Source: Psychroflexus curvus
GTDB lineage: Bacteria; Bacteroidota; Bacteroidia; Flavobacteriales; Flavobacteriaceae
Assembly: GCF_020164585.1 (NCBI RefSeq)
Contig: NZ_JAIQZF010000006.1
Location: 248,001 to 312,000 of the forward strand
Direction: 5' to 3'
Length of the DNA: 64,000 nucleotides
The position numbers were made by a program, and so were the translations under genes. A model generated the notes under the pieces. The model was not told the DNA's origin. It saw nothing but the letters and a program-made list of their open reading frames with translations, and searched no databases. Positions 41,143 to 50,613 of this stretch are shown one piece after another. Positions within the stretch are counted from its first letter, which is position 1. Every line of letters begins with the position of its first letter.

Positions 41143-43539
41143 ATGGCTAAAACAAGACGGAGCAAAACAACTCAACCAAAGCAAGCAAAGACTAGCTTCA
41201 GTTTTAAAGCATCTAAACGAACCAAAATTATTTTTGGAAGTTTTCTATTATTGTTTTCCGTAGGTCTTTTTGTTTCTTTTATCTCCTATTTTTTCAACTG
41301 GCAGGCAGATCAATCTATGCTTGGAAATGTTTTGGAAAGAGATGAAACCGCAAATAACTGGCTTAGCAAATTTGGGGCTTATGTTAGCCATTTACTCGTT
41401 TATAAAGGTTTTGGCGTTCCTGTAATTAGCCTTCCAGCCATGCTATCTATCACGGGTATATACTTATTTCTAAATTTAAAGCTTTTTAAAATTAGATCCC
41501 TTTGGTTTTGGGGGACATATCTCATACTATGGTTCTCTTTGTGTTTTGGTTTTTTTGCTAGCTCTCACCCCATTTTAGGGGGAGTAGTTGGGTATGAATT
41601 GAATGATTTTCTTCAGGACTATATAGGTAAATTAGGCGTTGTTCTTGTTTTAATATTTATGTTGATTATCTATTTGGTGTCTAGGTTAAATTTGACTCCC
41701 GATGCCTTGTTAAAATCTTTTACTCATCACAAAAAGAATGTGAAAGAAGAAGTTTCTGAAATTAAATTTGAACGTCATATAAATACAGAAGAATCAGAGT
41801 CTGAGCATGTCACTCCTTCAAATTCAAAAGCAGCTGAAAACCAGAATCAGGATAAGGATGTTGAAATAGAAAGTTCCTTTAGCGAGAAATCTTCAACAGA
41901 ACCAACCGAGAAAGAAAAAATTGTTATCAAGTCTGAAGATGAGGATGATGTTGAAATGGAGGTGGAGACTGCTCAAGATGAGGAAGAATCCGATCAACTC
42001 AGTAAAAAACTTGTGCAGGATTTTGGTGAATTCGATCCTACCTTGGAACTGGCTAATTATCAGTTCCCGAGTATAGAATTACTAAAGGATTACAATTCTG
42101 GCCGTGGGATTACCATAGATCAAAAAGAACTGGAGCAGAATAAAAATAAAATTGTAGACACTCTTAAAAACTATAAAATTGAGATTGCCCAAATTAAAGC
42201 TACGGTTGGGCCTACCGTTACACTTTATGAAATAGTACCTGAGGCAGGGATTAGAATCTCAAAAATAAAAAATCTGGAAGATGACATTGCTCTATCACTT
42301 TCTGCTTTAGGGATAAGAATCATTGCTCCAATTCCGGGTAGAGGAACAATTGGAATTGAAGTACCTAATCAAAATCCGTCCGTTGTACCGATGAGGTCTG
42401 TTGTTGCTTCCAATAAATTCCAAAATGCAGAGATGGAACTTCCTATTGCTATGGGAAAAACCATTTCTAACGAAACGTATACAGTAGATCTTGCCAAAAT
42501 GCCACACTTGCTTATGGCAGGGGCTACCGGTCAGGGAAAATCTGTAGGACTTAATGTCATACTGACTTCACTTCTGTATCAAAAACATCCAGCCGAAGTC
42601 AAGTTTGTTTTGGTGGATCCCAAAAAAGTAGAATTGACTTTATTCAATAAAATCGAAAGACATTATCTGGCAAAGCTACCGGATACGGAAGAAGCTATCA
42701 TTACTGATAATACTAAAGTCATAAATACACTGAACTCACTTTGCATCGAAATGGACAATCGTTACGATTTATTGAAAGATGCCATGGTTCGCAATATCAA
42801 GGAATACAATACCAAGTTTAAAGCTCGAAAATTAAATCCAGAAAACGGTCATAAATTTTTACCTTATATTGTTTTGGTTGTAGATGAATTCGCAGATCTT
42901 ATAATGACTGCGGGTAAGGAGGTTGAGATGCCTATAGCCAGGCTTGCTCAACTGGCGAGAGCTATTGGGATACATTTGATCATTGCTACGCAGCGACCAT
43001 CTGTAAATGTAATCACAGGAATGATAAAAGCTAACTTCCCTGCAAGAATGGCCTTTAGAGTGACTTCCAAAATTGACTCCAGAACTATTTTGGATGCTGG
43101 TGGAGCAGATCAGCTTATTGGTAGGGGAGATATGTTGTTTACTCAGGGCAATGATTTAATTCGCCTGCAATGTGCCTTTGTTGATACTCCGGAAGTTGAA
43201 AGAATTACCGACTTTATAGGTTCACAAAAAGCTTACTCAGATGCTCATCTTTTACCAGAGTATTCTGGGGAAGAATCTGGCATAGGTGTTGATAATGATA
43301 TCGAGGACAGAGACAAACTCTTTAAAGATGCTGCAGAAGTTATAATCACAGCTCAACAAGGCTCCGCTTCCCTTTTACAACGAAAATTAAAACTTGGTTA
43401 TAACCGGGCCGGTCGAATCATAGATCAACTTGAAGCCGCAGGAATTGTAGGCCCTTTTGAAGGAAGTAAAGCAAGACAAGTTCTCGTGCCAGATTTTACA
43501 GCACTTGAAGAGTTACTCAAAAACGAACAGAATTCATAA
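41143..43539 (+). CDS. ftsK: DNA translocase FtsK/SpoIIIE
   Basis: Protein of 798 residues. An N-terminal membrane domain with four hydrophobic helices (about 25-185) is followed by an acidic linker (about 200-290) and the alpha/beta/gamma translocase module. Walker A GATGQGKSV is at about 460-468 and Walker B is VLVVDEFADL; the C-terminal winged-helix gamma domain (SASLLQRKLKLGYNRAGRIID) is present. It pumps DNA to clear the division septum and aids dimer resolution. The 51-base gap to dgkA and 11-base gap to lolA fit a shared transcript. Confidence 0.95.
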   Translation: MAKTRRSKTTQPKQAKTSFSFKASKRTKIIFGSFLLLFSVGLFVSFISYFFNWQADQSMLGNVLERDETANNWLSKFGAYVSHLLVYKGFGVPVISLPAMLSITGIYLFLNLKLFKIRSLWFWGTYLILWFSLCFGFFASSHPILGGVVGYELNDFLQDYIGKLGVVLVLIFMLIIYLVSRLNLTPDALLKSFTHHKKNVKEEVSEIKFERHINTEESESEHVTPSNSKAAENQNQDKDVEIESSFSEKSSTEPTEKEKIVIKSEDEDDVEMEVETAQDEEESDQLSKKLVQDFGEFDPTLELANYQFPSIELLKDYNSGRGITIDQKELEQNKNKIVDTLKNYKIEIAQIKATVGPTVTLYEIVPEAGIRISKIKNLEDDIALSLSALGIRIIAPIPGRGTIGIEVPNQNPSVVPMRSVVASNKFQNAEMELPIAMGKTISNETYTVDLAKMPHLLMAGATGQGKSVGLNVILTSLLYQKHPAEVKFVLVDPKKVELTLFNKIERHYLAKLPDTEEAIITDNTKVINTLNSLCIEMDNRYDLLKDAMVRNIKEYNTKFKARKLNPENGHKFLPYIVLVVDEFADLIMTAGKEVEMPIARLAQLARAIGIHLIIATQRPSVNVITGMIKANFPARMAFRVTSKIDSRTILDAGGADQLIGRGDMLFTQGNDLIRLQCAFVDTPEVERITDFIGSQKAYSDAHLLPEYSGEESGIGVDNDIEDRDKLFKDAAEVIITAQQGSASLLQRKLKLGYNRAGRIIDQLEAAGIVGPFEGSKARQVLVPDFTALEELLKNEQNS

Positions 43540-43550
43540 TTTATCATATC

Positions 43551-44204
43551 ATGAAAACAGTAAAGACGTTAAGCTTAATTTTTTTAATTCTATTTATTTC
43601 AAATATCGGTTTTGCTCAAAATGATAACGAAGCTAAAGCATTGGTAAAAGAGGTGCTGGATAAAGTTGAGTCTTACGATAACTTTGTTATTGATTTTACT
43701 TATTCTCTCGAAAATACGGAACAGAACGTAAAACAAGAAACTCGTGGTGATGTTAGTATTAATGACAAAAAATATGTGTTGAACCTCATGGGAACCACTC
43801 AGATTTTTGACGGAGAAAAAATATACACTATTGTTCCTGAAGATGATGAAGTTACTATTTCTAAGTATGATGAATCAAATAGTGAGCAAATCACACCTTC
43901 CAAAATGTTGACTTTCTACGAAGAAGGATACCGTTTCAAAATGGATTTACTACAAGATGTTGGTGGTCGAAAAATTCAATATGTTGAGTTGATTCCGATG
44001 GATTCCAATAATGAAATGAAAAAAATCCTACTTGGTATTGATAAGCAGACCAAACATATTTATAATCTAATTCAAATTCAACCAGACGATACAAAGATTG
44101 AATTTAGAGTTACTAAATTTAAAACAAACGAACCTTTATCCGAGAAGCATTTTCAATTTGATAGATCAAAATATGCAGATTATTACATCAACGAATTAGA
44201 TTAA
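43551..44204 (+). CDS. lolA: LolA-like outer-membrane lipoprotein carrier protein
   Basis: Protein of 217 residues with a signal peptide (about 1-23, ending IGFAQ). The LolA layout is visible: a helical ALVKEVLDKVESYDNFVIDF start, QETRGDVSINDKKYVLNL, IFDGEKIYTIVPEDDEV and RVTKFKTNEPLSEKHFQF at the end. It shuttles lipoproteins across the periplasm. It lies 11 bases after ftsK and 10 before an LptF/G-like gene. Confidence 0.9.
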   Translation: MKTVKTLSLIFLILFISNIGFAQNDNEAKALVKEVLDKVESYDNFVIDFTYSLENTEQNVKQETRGDVSINDKKYVLNLMGTTQIFDGEKIYTIVPEDDEVTISKYDESNSEQITPSKMLTFYEEGYRFKMDLLQDVGGRKIQYVELIPMDSNNEMKKILLGIDKQTKHIYNLIQIQPDDTKIEFRVTKFKTNEPLSEKHFQFDRSKYADYYINELD

Positions 44205-44214
44205 ATTTCAGGTA

Positions 44215-45783
44215 TTGAAAATTCTAGACCGATATATTTTAACCTCATTTGTGAAAACCTTTTTTTCTGTTTTTACGATTTTGATGTTTATTTTTATTCT
44301 TCAGTCGGTATGGAGATTTATTGAAGAATTCGCAGGAAAAGACATCGATCTGGATATCATTTCAAAGTTTTTGTTTTTTCTCCTTCCTAACCTAATTCCA
44401 ATGGTTTTGCCATTGACAATCCTGCTGGCTTCGATCATGACTTTTGGAAGCTTTGCAGAGCAGTATGAATTTGCAGCTATGAAATCTGCTGGTATTTCGT
44501 TGCAGAGAGCAATGCGAAGCCTTATTGTCTTTATTTTACTACTCGCTGTTGTTACTTTTTATTTTTCGAATACTGTTATCCCTCATGCCGAAGGTAAGGT
44601 GCTGAATATGCGTAAAAATATTGCCCAGGTAAAACCATCGATGGCTATTGTTGAGGGTGCTTTCAATGATTTGGGAGATATAAATATTAAAGTGAGTAAA
44701 AAAAGTGGTCCCAATGGTAAAAATCTGAATGATGTTATTATTCACAAGAAGTCTGAAAGTAGAATAGGAAATTATACGGTGATTAAAGCAGATCGAGGTG
44801 TTTTGGAATCGGGATTAAATTCCAATGTACTGTCTCTTGTTTTGTATGATGGTAATTATTACGATGAAATTCCAACTAAAACCTATCAGCAAAACTTAAA
44901 GGCTCCTTTTGTGAAATCTGCATTTGAAATATATGTCTTAAATATTGATTTATCAGATTTTAACGATGTAGACCTCAAAGATGAAAGTTACAGACATCCT
45001 TATAAAATGCTGAATATAAGCGAACTTAAAATCCAGTTGGATTCATTTTCTAGTGATTATAATCAAAGAAGAGAAAGCTACGATAGATTCATAAAACAAA
45101 GAAGTGGAGTAAATAGAGTTTTAAATACTGAAAAAAAAATTGAAACTAAAGAAGACGATTCAAGAAAAATTAATCAAAGTATTGACAAACGTTTAAGCAA
45201 TGAACCTGTATCTTCAGATTCATTAAATGCTAAAGTAGAAAGTTACGACCTTTATTCAACATTATCTGTAGACAGCCTGTTTTGGGAGTATAACGATAGG
45301 CAGCGGTCACAGCTTTTCAATGTGGCAACTAATTCAGTGAATAGTATTATCCCACAGATTAGTTCTAAGAAAAATCAGATGAAACAAAGGAAGATGTTAT
45401 TAAACAAGATTGAAATGTCAATGCATAATAAATATGCTTTGCCATTTGCCTGTATTATCTTATTCTTTGTAGGGGCGCCTTTGGGAGCTATTATAAGAAA
45501 AGGAGGTTTAGGACTCCCTATGGTCGTAGCCATTATAGTGTTTTTGACTTACCACTTTATAGGTTTATTTGCCGGTAATAGTGCGGAGGGAGGTAGTATC
45601 CCTGCATTTTTAGGATCCTGGTTATCTACTATAATTCTTTTTCCTTTTAGTGTTTATCTCACTTATAGAGCTACAACAGATCAGGGATTTGTGAATTTAG
45701 ATTTTATATTTGTCCCCATTGAAAAGGGGATAAAAAAGATTAAAACGAACATTTTTAATATCAGAAATAAAGAAAATGACTGA
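44215..45783 (+). CDS. LptF/LptG family permease
   Basis: Protein of 522 residues with three N-terminal hydrophobic helices (about 10-120), a large beta-rich middle region (about 140-390) and three C-terminal helices. The start is MKILDRYILTSFVKTF, from a TTG codon at 44215. LptF/G form the inner-membrane part of the ABC system extracting lipopolysaccharide. The middle region is longer than in the proteobacterial proteins and includes a charged segment (about 290-345). The end overlaps the ribBA start by 8 bases, so translation is probably coupled. Confidence 0.9.
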   Translation: MKILDRYILTSFVKTFFSVFTILMFIFILQSVWRFIEEFAGKDIDLDIISKFLFFLLPNLIPMVLPLTILLASIMTFGSFAEQYEFAAMKSAGISLQRAMRSLIVFILLLAVVTFYFSNTVIPHAEGKVLNMRKNIAQVKPSMAIVEGAFNDLGDINIKVSKKSGPNGKNLNDVIIHKKSESRIGNYTVIKADRGVLESGLNSNVLSLVLYDGNYYDEIPTKTYQQNLKAPFVKSAFEIYVLNIDLSDFNDVDLKDESYRHPYKMLNISELKIQLDSFSSDYNQRRESYDRFIKQRSGVNRVLNTEKKIETKEDDSRKINQSIDKRLSNEPVSSDSLNAKVESYDLYSTLSVDSLFWEYNDRQRSQLFNVATNSVNSIIPQISSKKNQMKQRKMLLNKIEMSMHNKYALPFACIILFFVGAPLGAIIRKGGLGLPMVVAIIVFLTYHFIGLFAGNSAEGGSIPAFLGSWLSTIILFPFSVYLTYRATTDQGFVNLDFIFVPIEKGIKKIKTNIFNIRNKEND

Positions 45784-46909
45784 AAGAAAAATTAAGCTTG
45801 ACTCCATACAAGAAGCTATTGATGACGTAAGAGCTGGTAAAGTAATAATTGTTGTAGATGATGAAGATAGAGAGAACGAGGGTGATTTCTTGGCAGCTGC
45901 AGAAAAAGTAACTCCTGAAATCATCAATTTTATGGCTAAATATGGCAGGGGCCTTATTTGTTCACCTCTTACCGAGGGAAGATGTAAAAATTTACATCTG
46001 ACTACAATGGTCGGTAATAATACCGATCCTATGGAAACGGCGTTTACAGTCTCTGTAGATTTGAGAGGTAACGGTGTTACTACAGGTATCTCAGCTTCCG
46101 ATAGAGCTAAGACTATTCAAGCACTTTGTGATGAAAGTACAAAATCTGATGATCTTAATCGTCCAGGTCATATTTTCCCGCTAATTGCAAAAGAAGGCGG
46201 CGTTTTAAGAAGAACCGGACACACAGAAGCATCTATAGATTTTGCAAGATTAGCAGGATTAAAGCCTGCTGGAGTTATTTGTGAAATCATGAATGAAGAT
46301 GGAACTATGGCCAGGCTCCCTCAGCTTGTGGACGTAGCTAAAAAACACGATCTTAAATTAGTTTCTATTGAAGATCTTGTAGCTTATAGAATGCAACACG
46401 ATTCTTTAATTGAAAAATCCGAGGATTTTGAATTAAATACCAGATTTGGTCAATTTAGACTAAGAGCTTACCACCAAACGACAAATGATCAGGTGCATTT
46501 AGCTTTAACAAAAGGTACCTGGAAAACAGATGAGCCTGTATTGGTAAGAATGAATTCCACCTTGGTAAATAACGATATCCTTGGAACATTGACATCCAAC
46601 GCAGACCAGAAATTGGACGATATGTTTAAACTGCTAAATGTTGAAGGAAAGGGAGTTATCGTTTTTATAAACCAGGATATACAGGGATTAAATTTAATTT
46701 CAAGATTAAAAGAACTAAAGCAAAATCAAACCGGTGACATTGCTAAGGCTCCAAGAGTAATGATGGACGAAAAAGACTTTGGTATCGGTGCTCAAATACT
46801 ACATGACTTAGGCGTTCATAAAATAAAATTAATGTCTAACTCTCAACATAAAAAAAGGGTTGGAATGATAGGATATGGTCTTGAAATTATCGATTATGTA
46901 AATTATTAA
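45776..46909 (+). CDS. ribB: RibBA-type protein: DHBP synthase with degenerate GTP cyclohydrolase II domain
   Basis: Protein of 377 residues. The N-terminal domain (about 1-205) is a complete 3,4-dihydroxy-2-butanone 4-phosphate synthase with DDEDRENEGDF and RPGHIFPL, making the four-carbon unit of riboflavin from ribulose 5-phosphate. The C-terminal domain (about 210-377) resembles GTP cyclohydrolase II (DFGIGAQILHDLGV, YGLEII), but the zinc cysteines are gone: NSTLVNND stands in place of the SECLTGD motif and SNAD in place of CDCG, and QDIQGLNL replaces the QEGRGIG motif. Cyclohydrolase activity is therefore unlikely. Confidence 0.92.
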   Translation: MTERKIKLDSIQEAIDDVRAGKVIIVVDDEDRENEGDFLAAAEKVTPEIINFMAKYGRGLICSPLTEGRCKNLHLTTMVGNNTDPMETAFTVSVDLRGNGVTTGISASDRAKTIQALCDESTKSDDLNRPGHIFPLIAKEGGVLRRTGHTEASIDFARLAGLKPAGVICEIMNEDGTMARLPQLVDVAKKHDLKLVSIEDLVAYRMQHDSLIEKSEDFELNTRFGQFRLRAYHQTTNDQVHLALTKGTWKTDEPVLVRMNSTLVNNDILGTLTSNADQKLDDMFKLLNVEGKGVIVFINQDIQGLNLISRLKELKQNQTGDIAKAPRVMMDEKDFGIGAQILHDLGVHKIKLMSNSQHKKRVGMIGYGLEIIDYVNY

Positions 46910-46929
46910 AATTTGTTATTCCGATCAAA

Positions 46930-46965
46930 AAAAAACCATCCGCCTCAGGCGGATGGTTTTTTTTT
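46930..46965. terminator. Bidirectional terminator between ribBA and rpoD
   Basis: CCATCCGCC (46936-46944), a TCA loop and GGCGGATGG (46948-46956) form a perfect stem between A and T runs. The stem core resembles that at 12751-12782. Confidence 0.92.
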
Positions 46966-46981
46966 GATTTTAAGATAAACC

Positions 46982-47848
46982 CTATCCTAAATACTTTTTA
47001 AGCATTTTATTTTTGGACTGATGCTTTAGACGTCTGATCCCTTTTTCTCTAATTTGTCTTACGCGTTCTCTACTTAAATCAAAAGTATCGCCAATTTCCT
47101 GAAGCGTCATTGCTGGCTGATTACCAATGCCATAATTTAGTCGAATGACATCAGCTTCACGTTGAGATAAAGTTTCAAGAGCTCTGTTGATTTCGATACT
47201 CAAAGAATCTCTCATCAATTGATCGTCTGGAGTAGGTGAGTCCCCGGAACTTAACACATCGTATAAATTAGAATCATTTTCTCCTTCTTTAAAAGGGGCA
47301 TCCATAGAAAGATGACGCCCAGAATTTTTGAGAGCAACTTTCACCTGAGATTCGCTCATATCTAATTCTTTGGCAATTTCTATTGCAGAAGGTGGGCGTT
47401 CATTAACCTGCTCGAGATGAGAAAATGTTTTATTTATTTTATTGATGACTCCAATTTTATTAAGAGGAAGCCTTACGACACGTGATTGTTCCGCGAGAGC
47501 CTGTAAAATGGATTGTCTAATCCACCAGACAGCATAAGAAATAAATTTGAAACCACGAGTTTCATCGAATCGCTTAGCTGCTTTCACTAGACCTACATTT
47601 CCTTCATTAATTAAATCTGGGAGTTTTAAGCCTTGATTTTGATATTGTTTTGCAACAGAGACGACAAACCTTAAATTAGCATTAGTTAATTTTTCCAAAG
47701 CCATCTGATCGCCTTCTCTAATACGCTGAGCTAACTCCACCTCTTCTTCAGCGGTTATTAAATCTACTTTACTTATATCCTGAAGATATTTGTCTAAAGA
47801 CTTAGATTCACGATTAGTGACTTGTTTGGTAATTTTAAGCTGTCTCAT
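46982..47848 (-). CDS. rpoD: Primary RNA polymerase sigma factor RpoD/SigA
   Basis: Protein of 288 residues. Region 1.2 ([25 protein letters not shown]), region 2 ([30 protein letters not shown] and [13 protein letters not shown]), region 3 and region 4 with the helix-turn-helix [20 protein letters not shown] are all present. Region 1.1 and the non-conserved region are absent, as is normal in Bacteroidota. This sigma factor recognises the TTG/TAnnTTTG promoters seen throughout the window. It stands alone, with a terminator after it. Confidence 0.95.
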   Translation of the reverse strand: MRQLKITKQVTNRESKSLDKYLQDISKVDLITAEEEVELAQRIREGDQMALEKLTNANLRFVVSVAKQYQNQGLKLPDLINEGNVGLVKAAKRFDETRGFKFISYAVWWIRQSILQALAEQSRVVRLPLNKIGVINKINKTFSHLEQVNERPPSAIEIAKELDMSESQVKVALKNSGRHLSMDAPFKEGENDSNLYDVLSSGDSPTPDDQLMRDSLSIEINRALETLSQREADVIRLNYGIGNQPAMTLQEIGDTFDLSRERVRQIREKGIRRLKHQSKNKMLKKYLG

Positions 47849-47964
47849 ATATAATTTTTATATAATAGTTAATAACTGAAATCTTGCTATAATACAACTA
47901 AAAACTTAGAAAGTCAAGTATATTAGACTTATATGTATGTCAGATTCAGTATTTTATTATATAA

Positions 47965-48393
47965 TTAAGAAGTCAAAAGAAATAAACTGTAACCAAAGAT
48001 GAAAGTCCATTGAAAAGTTCTAATCCAATTTAGAGTGGCTAATTTTCTGGAGGAGATTTTAAGGTCCAAATTACCCTCGATTTTTTGATGAAGTGGGACA
48101 AAATAAAGAAAGGTGCTTATCCAAGTTGAAAGTACGAGAAGTAGATAAATCAGGTTAATGGTTGAAAACTCAAAAAGAGATAGATAAACAGCGATTGCCA
48201 TTTGAATAAACATTAAGGGCGCCACTACGACTGTTATTCTAGGAGTATAATACTTATGCCATTTTAAAAGGTCTGATTCCTGATAAAATGAAAACCCAGG
48301 ATAGACAATAAGTTGAACCATCCAGATAAGCACTACTAGCCCAAAATCTATGACCAGTCTAAGTGAGAATATATGTTCTAAAATCAAATTCAT
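47965..48393 (-). CDS. Four-helix membrane protein, function unknown
   Basis: Protein of 142 residues with four hydrophobic helices (about 12-32, 52-72, 80-100 and 122-141). A VIWMVQLIVYPGFSFY segment and HKYYTPRITVVVAP recall DUF1772/DUF4149-like small membrane proteins, but the family is not certain. It overlaps the upstream membrane-protein gene by four bases (ATGA), so the two are likely cotranslated and may form a complex. Confidence 0.7.
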   Translation of the reverse strand: MNLILEHIFSLRLVIDFGLVVLIWMVQLIVYPGFSFYQESDLLKWHKYYTPRITVVVAPLMFIQMAIAVYLSLFEFSTINLIYLLLVLSTWISTFLYFVPLHQKIEGNLDLKISSRKLATLNWIRTFQWTFIFGYSLFLLTS

Positions 48394-48779
48394 TTTTCTG
48401 TGAGTTTCCAGTTATAGCTTTGATGAACTTTTTTAAGAATAAAGAAAAAAGGAATCCACCATATGAAATCATTTGTAATTAACGTATAAAAAAATTCAAA
48501 AGGGACTTTACCTTCTAAATAATTGAACACAAAACCCAGAGGACCGAAAATTTTTCCTAAGAAGCCTACAGCTACAATAGGCCAATGCCTTAAGGGATCA
48601 AATGAAGCCCACCAGTAACCCAATCCAAATACGCCTATCACCATGCCCATTCCCTGCCAAATCATAGGCTGAGTTGGAAGTTCCATCCCAACGAGTTCAA
48701 AAAAATGATTTGGAAAAATAACCACCCAGGCTCCCCAAAGGAGATTATATACAGCTGCTAATTTTAGTGTTAATTTCAT
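48390..48779 (-). CDS. Small four-helix membrane protein, function unknown
   Basis: Protein of 129 residues with four hydrophobic segments (about 5-25, 40-60, 68-88 and 100-118). It contains a KLAAVYNLLWGAWVVIFPN start and a GQGMGMVIGVFGLGYWWAS-type helix. Proteins of this kind in Flavobacteriia are sometimes labelled alkyl hydroperoxide reductase, a name the sequence does not support, since it has no catalytic cysteine. It is cotranscribed with the four-helix protein that follows. Confidence 0.7.
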   Translation of the reverse strand: MKLTLKLAAVYNLLWGAWVVIFPNHFFELVGMELPTQPMIWQGMGMVIGVFGLGYWWASFDPLRHWPIVAVGFLGKIFGPLGFVFNYLEGKVPFEFFYTLITNDFIWWIPFFFILKKVHQSYNWKLTEK

Positions 48780-48843
48780 TTTTCAAAAGTAAATAGACCA
48801 CTGTGAAACAAGTTTAAATATTTATAAAATTCTTCAAACAAAA

Positions 48844-48874
48844 AAAGCGTCCAGCTTAACGACTGAACGCTTTT
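48844..48874. terminator. Terminator of the AhpD-like gene
   Basis: AAGCGT-CAG and CTG-ACGCTT arms, with one bulged C/A position and an 8-base loop, lie between A and T runs. It lies just after the AhpD-like gene stop on the minus strand. Confidence 0.65.
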
Positions 48875-48896
48875 CAAATTATGTTATATACTAAGA

Positions 48897-49442
48897 TTAT
48901 TTCTCCCATTTAAACTCCGCAAACATATCGTCAACTGGAGTTTTACCAATGTGATTGATGTAATTACTCATCGTTTTCATACCAACACCTGTAACCACTC
49001 CAGCAATGTGCTCATCTCCGTAGCCTGCATCTTTGAAGGCTCTTGTGGCTTCCTCTGTAGGATACCCTCTTTCTTTTGCCACAGAAGTTGCAAATTTTGA
49101 AAGCGCATCCAACTTAGCATCTGGTAAGTCTTTTTGAGCTCTTAGTGCATCCAAGATATCTCGGGAAACATTACTTTGCTTCATCGCTATAAAACTATGG
49201 GCAGCTACACAATAGGTGCAGCCGTTATAAATGGCAACAGATAATAAAACCACCTCTTGCTCTTGTGATGTAAATCCAGAATCATTTCTGAAGGTTTCGT
49301 CTGCCTGTGTATAAGCTTTTAGCAGAGATGGGTTATTCGCCATCATTTTGAACAAGTTCGGTACAGCTCCCATTTTGGTTTTTGTATTTTCCATAATTCC
49401 TTTTGCTGGCTCTTTTGCTTCGTTTATTTCTAATAATTTCAT
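48897..49442 (-). CDS. Carboxymuconolactone decarboxylase/AhpD family peroxidase-like protein
   Basis: Protein of 181 residues, mostly helical, with the AhpD active-site motif CTYCVAAHS, including the two redox cysteines and the histidine used in proton relay. AhpD-like proteins support reduction of peroxiredoxins or have peroxidase activity. The N-terminal AKGIMENTKTKMGAVPNLFKMMANNP is typical of the peroxidase-related subgroup. It stands alone between terminators. Confidence 0.9.
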   Translation of the reverse strand: MKLLEINEAKEPAKGIMENTKTKMGAVPNLFKMMANNPSLLKAYTQADETFRNDSGFTSQEQEVVLLSVAIYNGCTYCVAAHSFIAMKQSNVSRDILDALRAQKDLPDAKLDALSKFATSVAKERGYPTEEATRAFKDAGYGDEHIAGVVTGVGMKTMSNYINHIGKTPVDDMFAEFKWEK

Positions 49443-49498
49443 ATATCTGATTTTTAATTTGTTTGAAGAGTCGAGATTTTGTGAATGATCTTACAAAA

Positions 49499-49525
49499 AA
49501 AAAACCACTCAAAGGAGTGGTTTTA
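49499..49525 (-). terminator. Terminator of the FKBP gene
   Basis: AACCACTC (49503-49510) pairs with GAGTGGTT (49515-49522) over a 4-base loop, with A and T runs either side. It separates the FKBP gene from the AhpD-like gene on the minus strand. Confidence 0.85.
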
Positions 49526-49551
49526 AAGTATTATGTATAGAATTGAAGAAA

Positions 49552-49986
49552 TTAGCTTTTAATTTCAACTAGTTCTAATTCAAACGTAAGATCATGACCT
49601 GCGAGCGGATGATTTGCATCTACTACGATATGGTCATCTTTTACTTCAGCAACTCTTAATTGTCTTTCAGTTCCATCAGGATTTTGAGAAACCAATCCCA
49701 TTCCTACTTCTGGTTTAATTTCTTCAGGAAGTTGGTCTTTGGGTACTTCTTGAAAAAGCTCTTTTTTCACGTCTCCGTAAGCTTCTTCTTTAGGTATTTC
49801 AATGGTTTTTTTCTCAGCTTCTTTCATATTGAGAACACCAGTTTCAAATCCAGGAATGATTGTACCTTCACCAAGTGTAAATTCAATTGGCTCTCTTTCC
49901 AAAGAACTGTCAAAAACTTGACCTGTTGAAGCTAACTTTCCAGTGTAATGTACTTTTACTGTGTCTTTTTCTTTAACTTGACTCAT
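49552..49986 (-). CDS. FKBP-type peptidyl-prolyl isomerase, SlyD/SlpA-like
   Basis: Protein of 144 residues without a signal peptide. The FKBP pattern is VKVHYTGKLASTGQVFDSS at the start and PLAGHDLTFELELVEI at the end, with an inserted flap domain between (about 66-118), the arrangement seen in SlyD/SlpA. These are cytoplasmic foldases with chaperone-like insert domains. The metal-binding histidine-rich tail of SlyD is missing, so SlpA-like is the better name. Confidence 0.92.
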   Translation of the reverse strand: MSQVKEKDTVKVHYTGKLASTGQVFDSSLEREPIEFTLGEGTIIPGFETGVLNMKEAEKKTIEIPKEEAYGDVKKELFQEVPKDQLPEEIKPEVGMGLVSQNPDGTERQLRVAEVKDDHIVVDANHPLAGHDLTFELELVEIKS

Positions 49987-50037
49987 AATAATAATTTATT
50001 GATTTCTAATTAATTAGAATTCTTACTTAATTAGTTG

Positions 50038-50045
50038 CAAAGGTA
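50038..50045 (-). promoter_or_regulatory. -7 promoter element of the FKBP gene
   Basis: The complement reads TACCTTTG, a perfect TAnnTTTG, giving a leader of roughly 45 bases before the ATG at 49986. Confidence 0.5.
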
Positions 50046-50173
50046 TAATTTAAGACCCCAAACCCAATTTTATATGGATTTAATTCAAGATTTTAATGGA
50101 ATTTTAACCTTAACTAAGATAAGTGTTGTCAAAATTGAATATAATTTAGCCATAAATACTATTACGTAACTTT

Positions 50174-50608
50174 ATGGGAGATAAGTCAAAAAAACCAGAT
50201 CAGGTGGTTTATAATGAAGAAACCGAAAAATATGAGGCTGGACTATTGCCTTACGCAACAAATTCAAGCGCTCCCAAAATTACTCCTACAGACTTGACTG
50301 GTTGGAAAAATTCTAATGTGAGCAAAGTCAATCATCAAATCAAAACAGAATATGAAGAGCTAAGAAACCAATATGAAAAGTTGATGGCTCAATTCGAATA
50401 TAACAATCTTATTTACAGTGCAGAGTTCAGCTTCGAACCTATTGTTGGTCAAACCTATCATTTATATAAAAAGAAAAACGGAAATATTTTTTTATCAATC
50501 ATTTCTCCAAATGAGTGTAATTTTCAGTTTAAAGGGAGCTTTAAATTGAATGAAGATAAAATGTGGATACGCTTAAATACGAAAGCTAATACTAAATCTT
50601 TAAAATAA
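50174..50608 (+). CDS. DUF2452 domain-containing protein
   Basis: Protein of 144 residues matching DUF2452: an N-terminal KKPDQVVYNEETEKYEAGLLPY segment, a helical middle (VNHQIKTEYEELRNQYEKL) and an aromatic VGQTYHLYKKKNG motif near 95-107. The family occurs widely in Bacteroidota and has no known activity. No signal peptide. The next gene starts 5 bases after its stop, indicating cotranscription. Confidence 0.85.
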   Translation: MGDKSKKPDQVVYNEETEKYEAGLLPYATNSSAPKITPTDLTGWKNSNVSKVNHQIKTEYEELRNQYEKLMAQFEYNNLIYSAEFSFEPIVGQTYHLYKKKNGNIFLSIISPNECNFQFKGSFKLNEDKMWIRLNTKANTKSLK

Positions 50609-50613
50609 GACAG

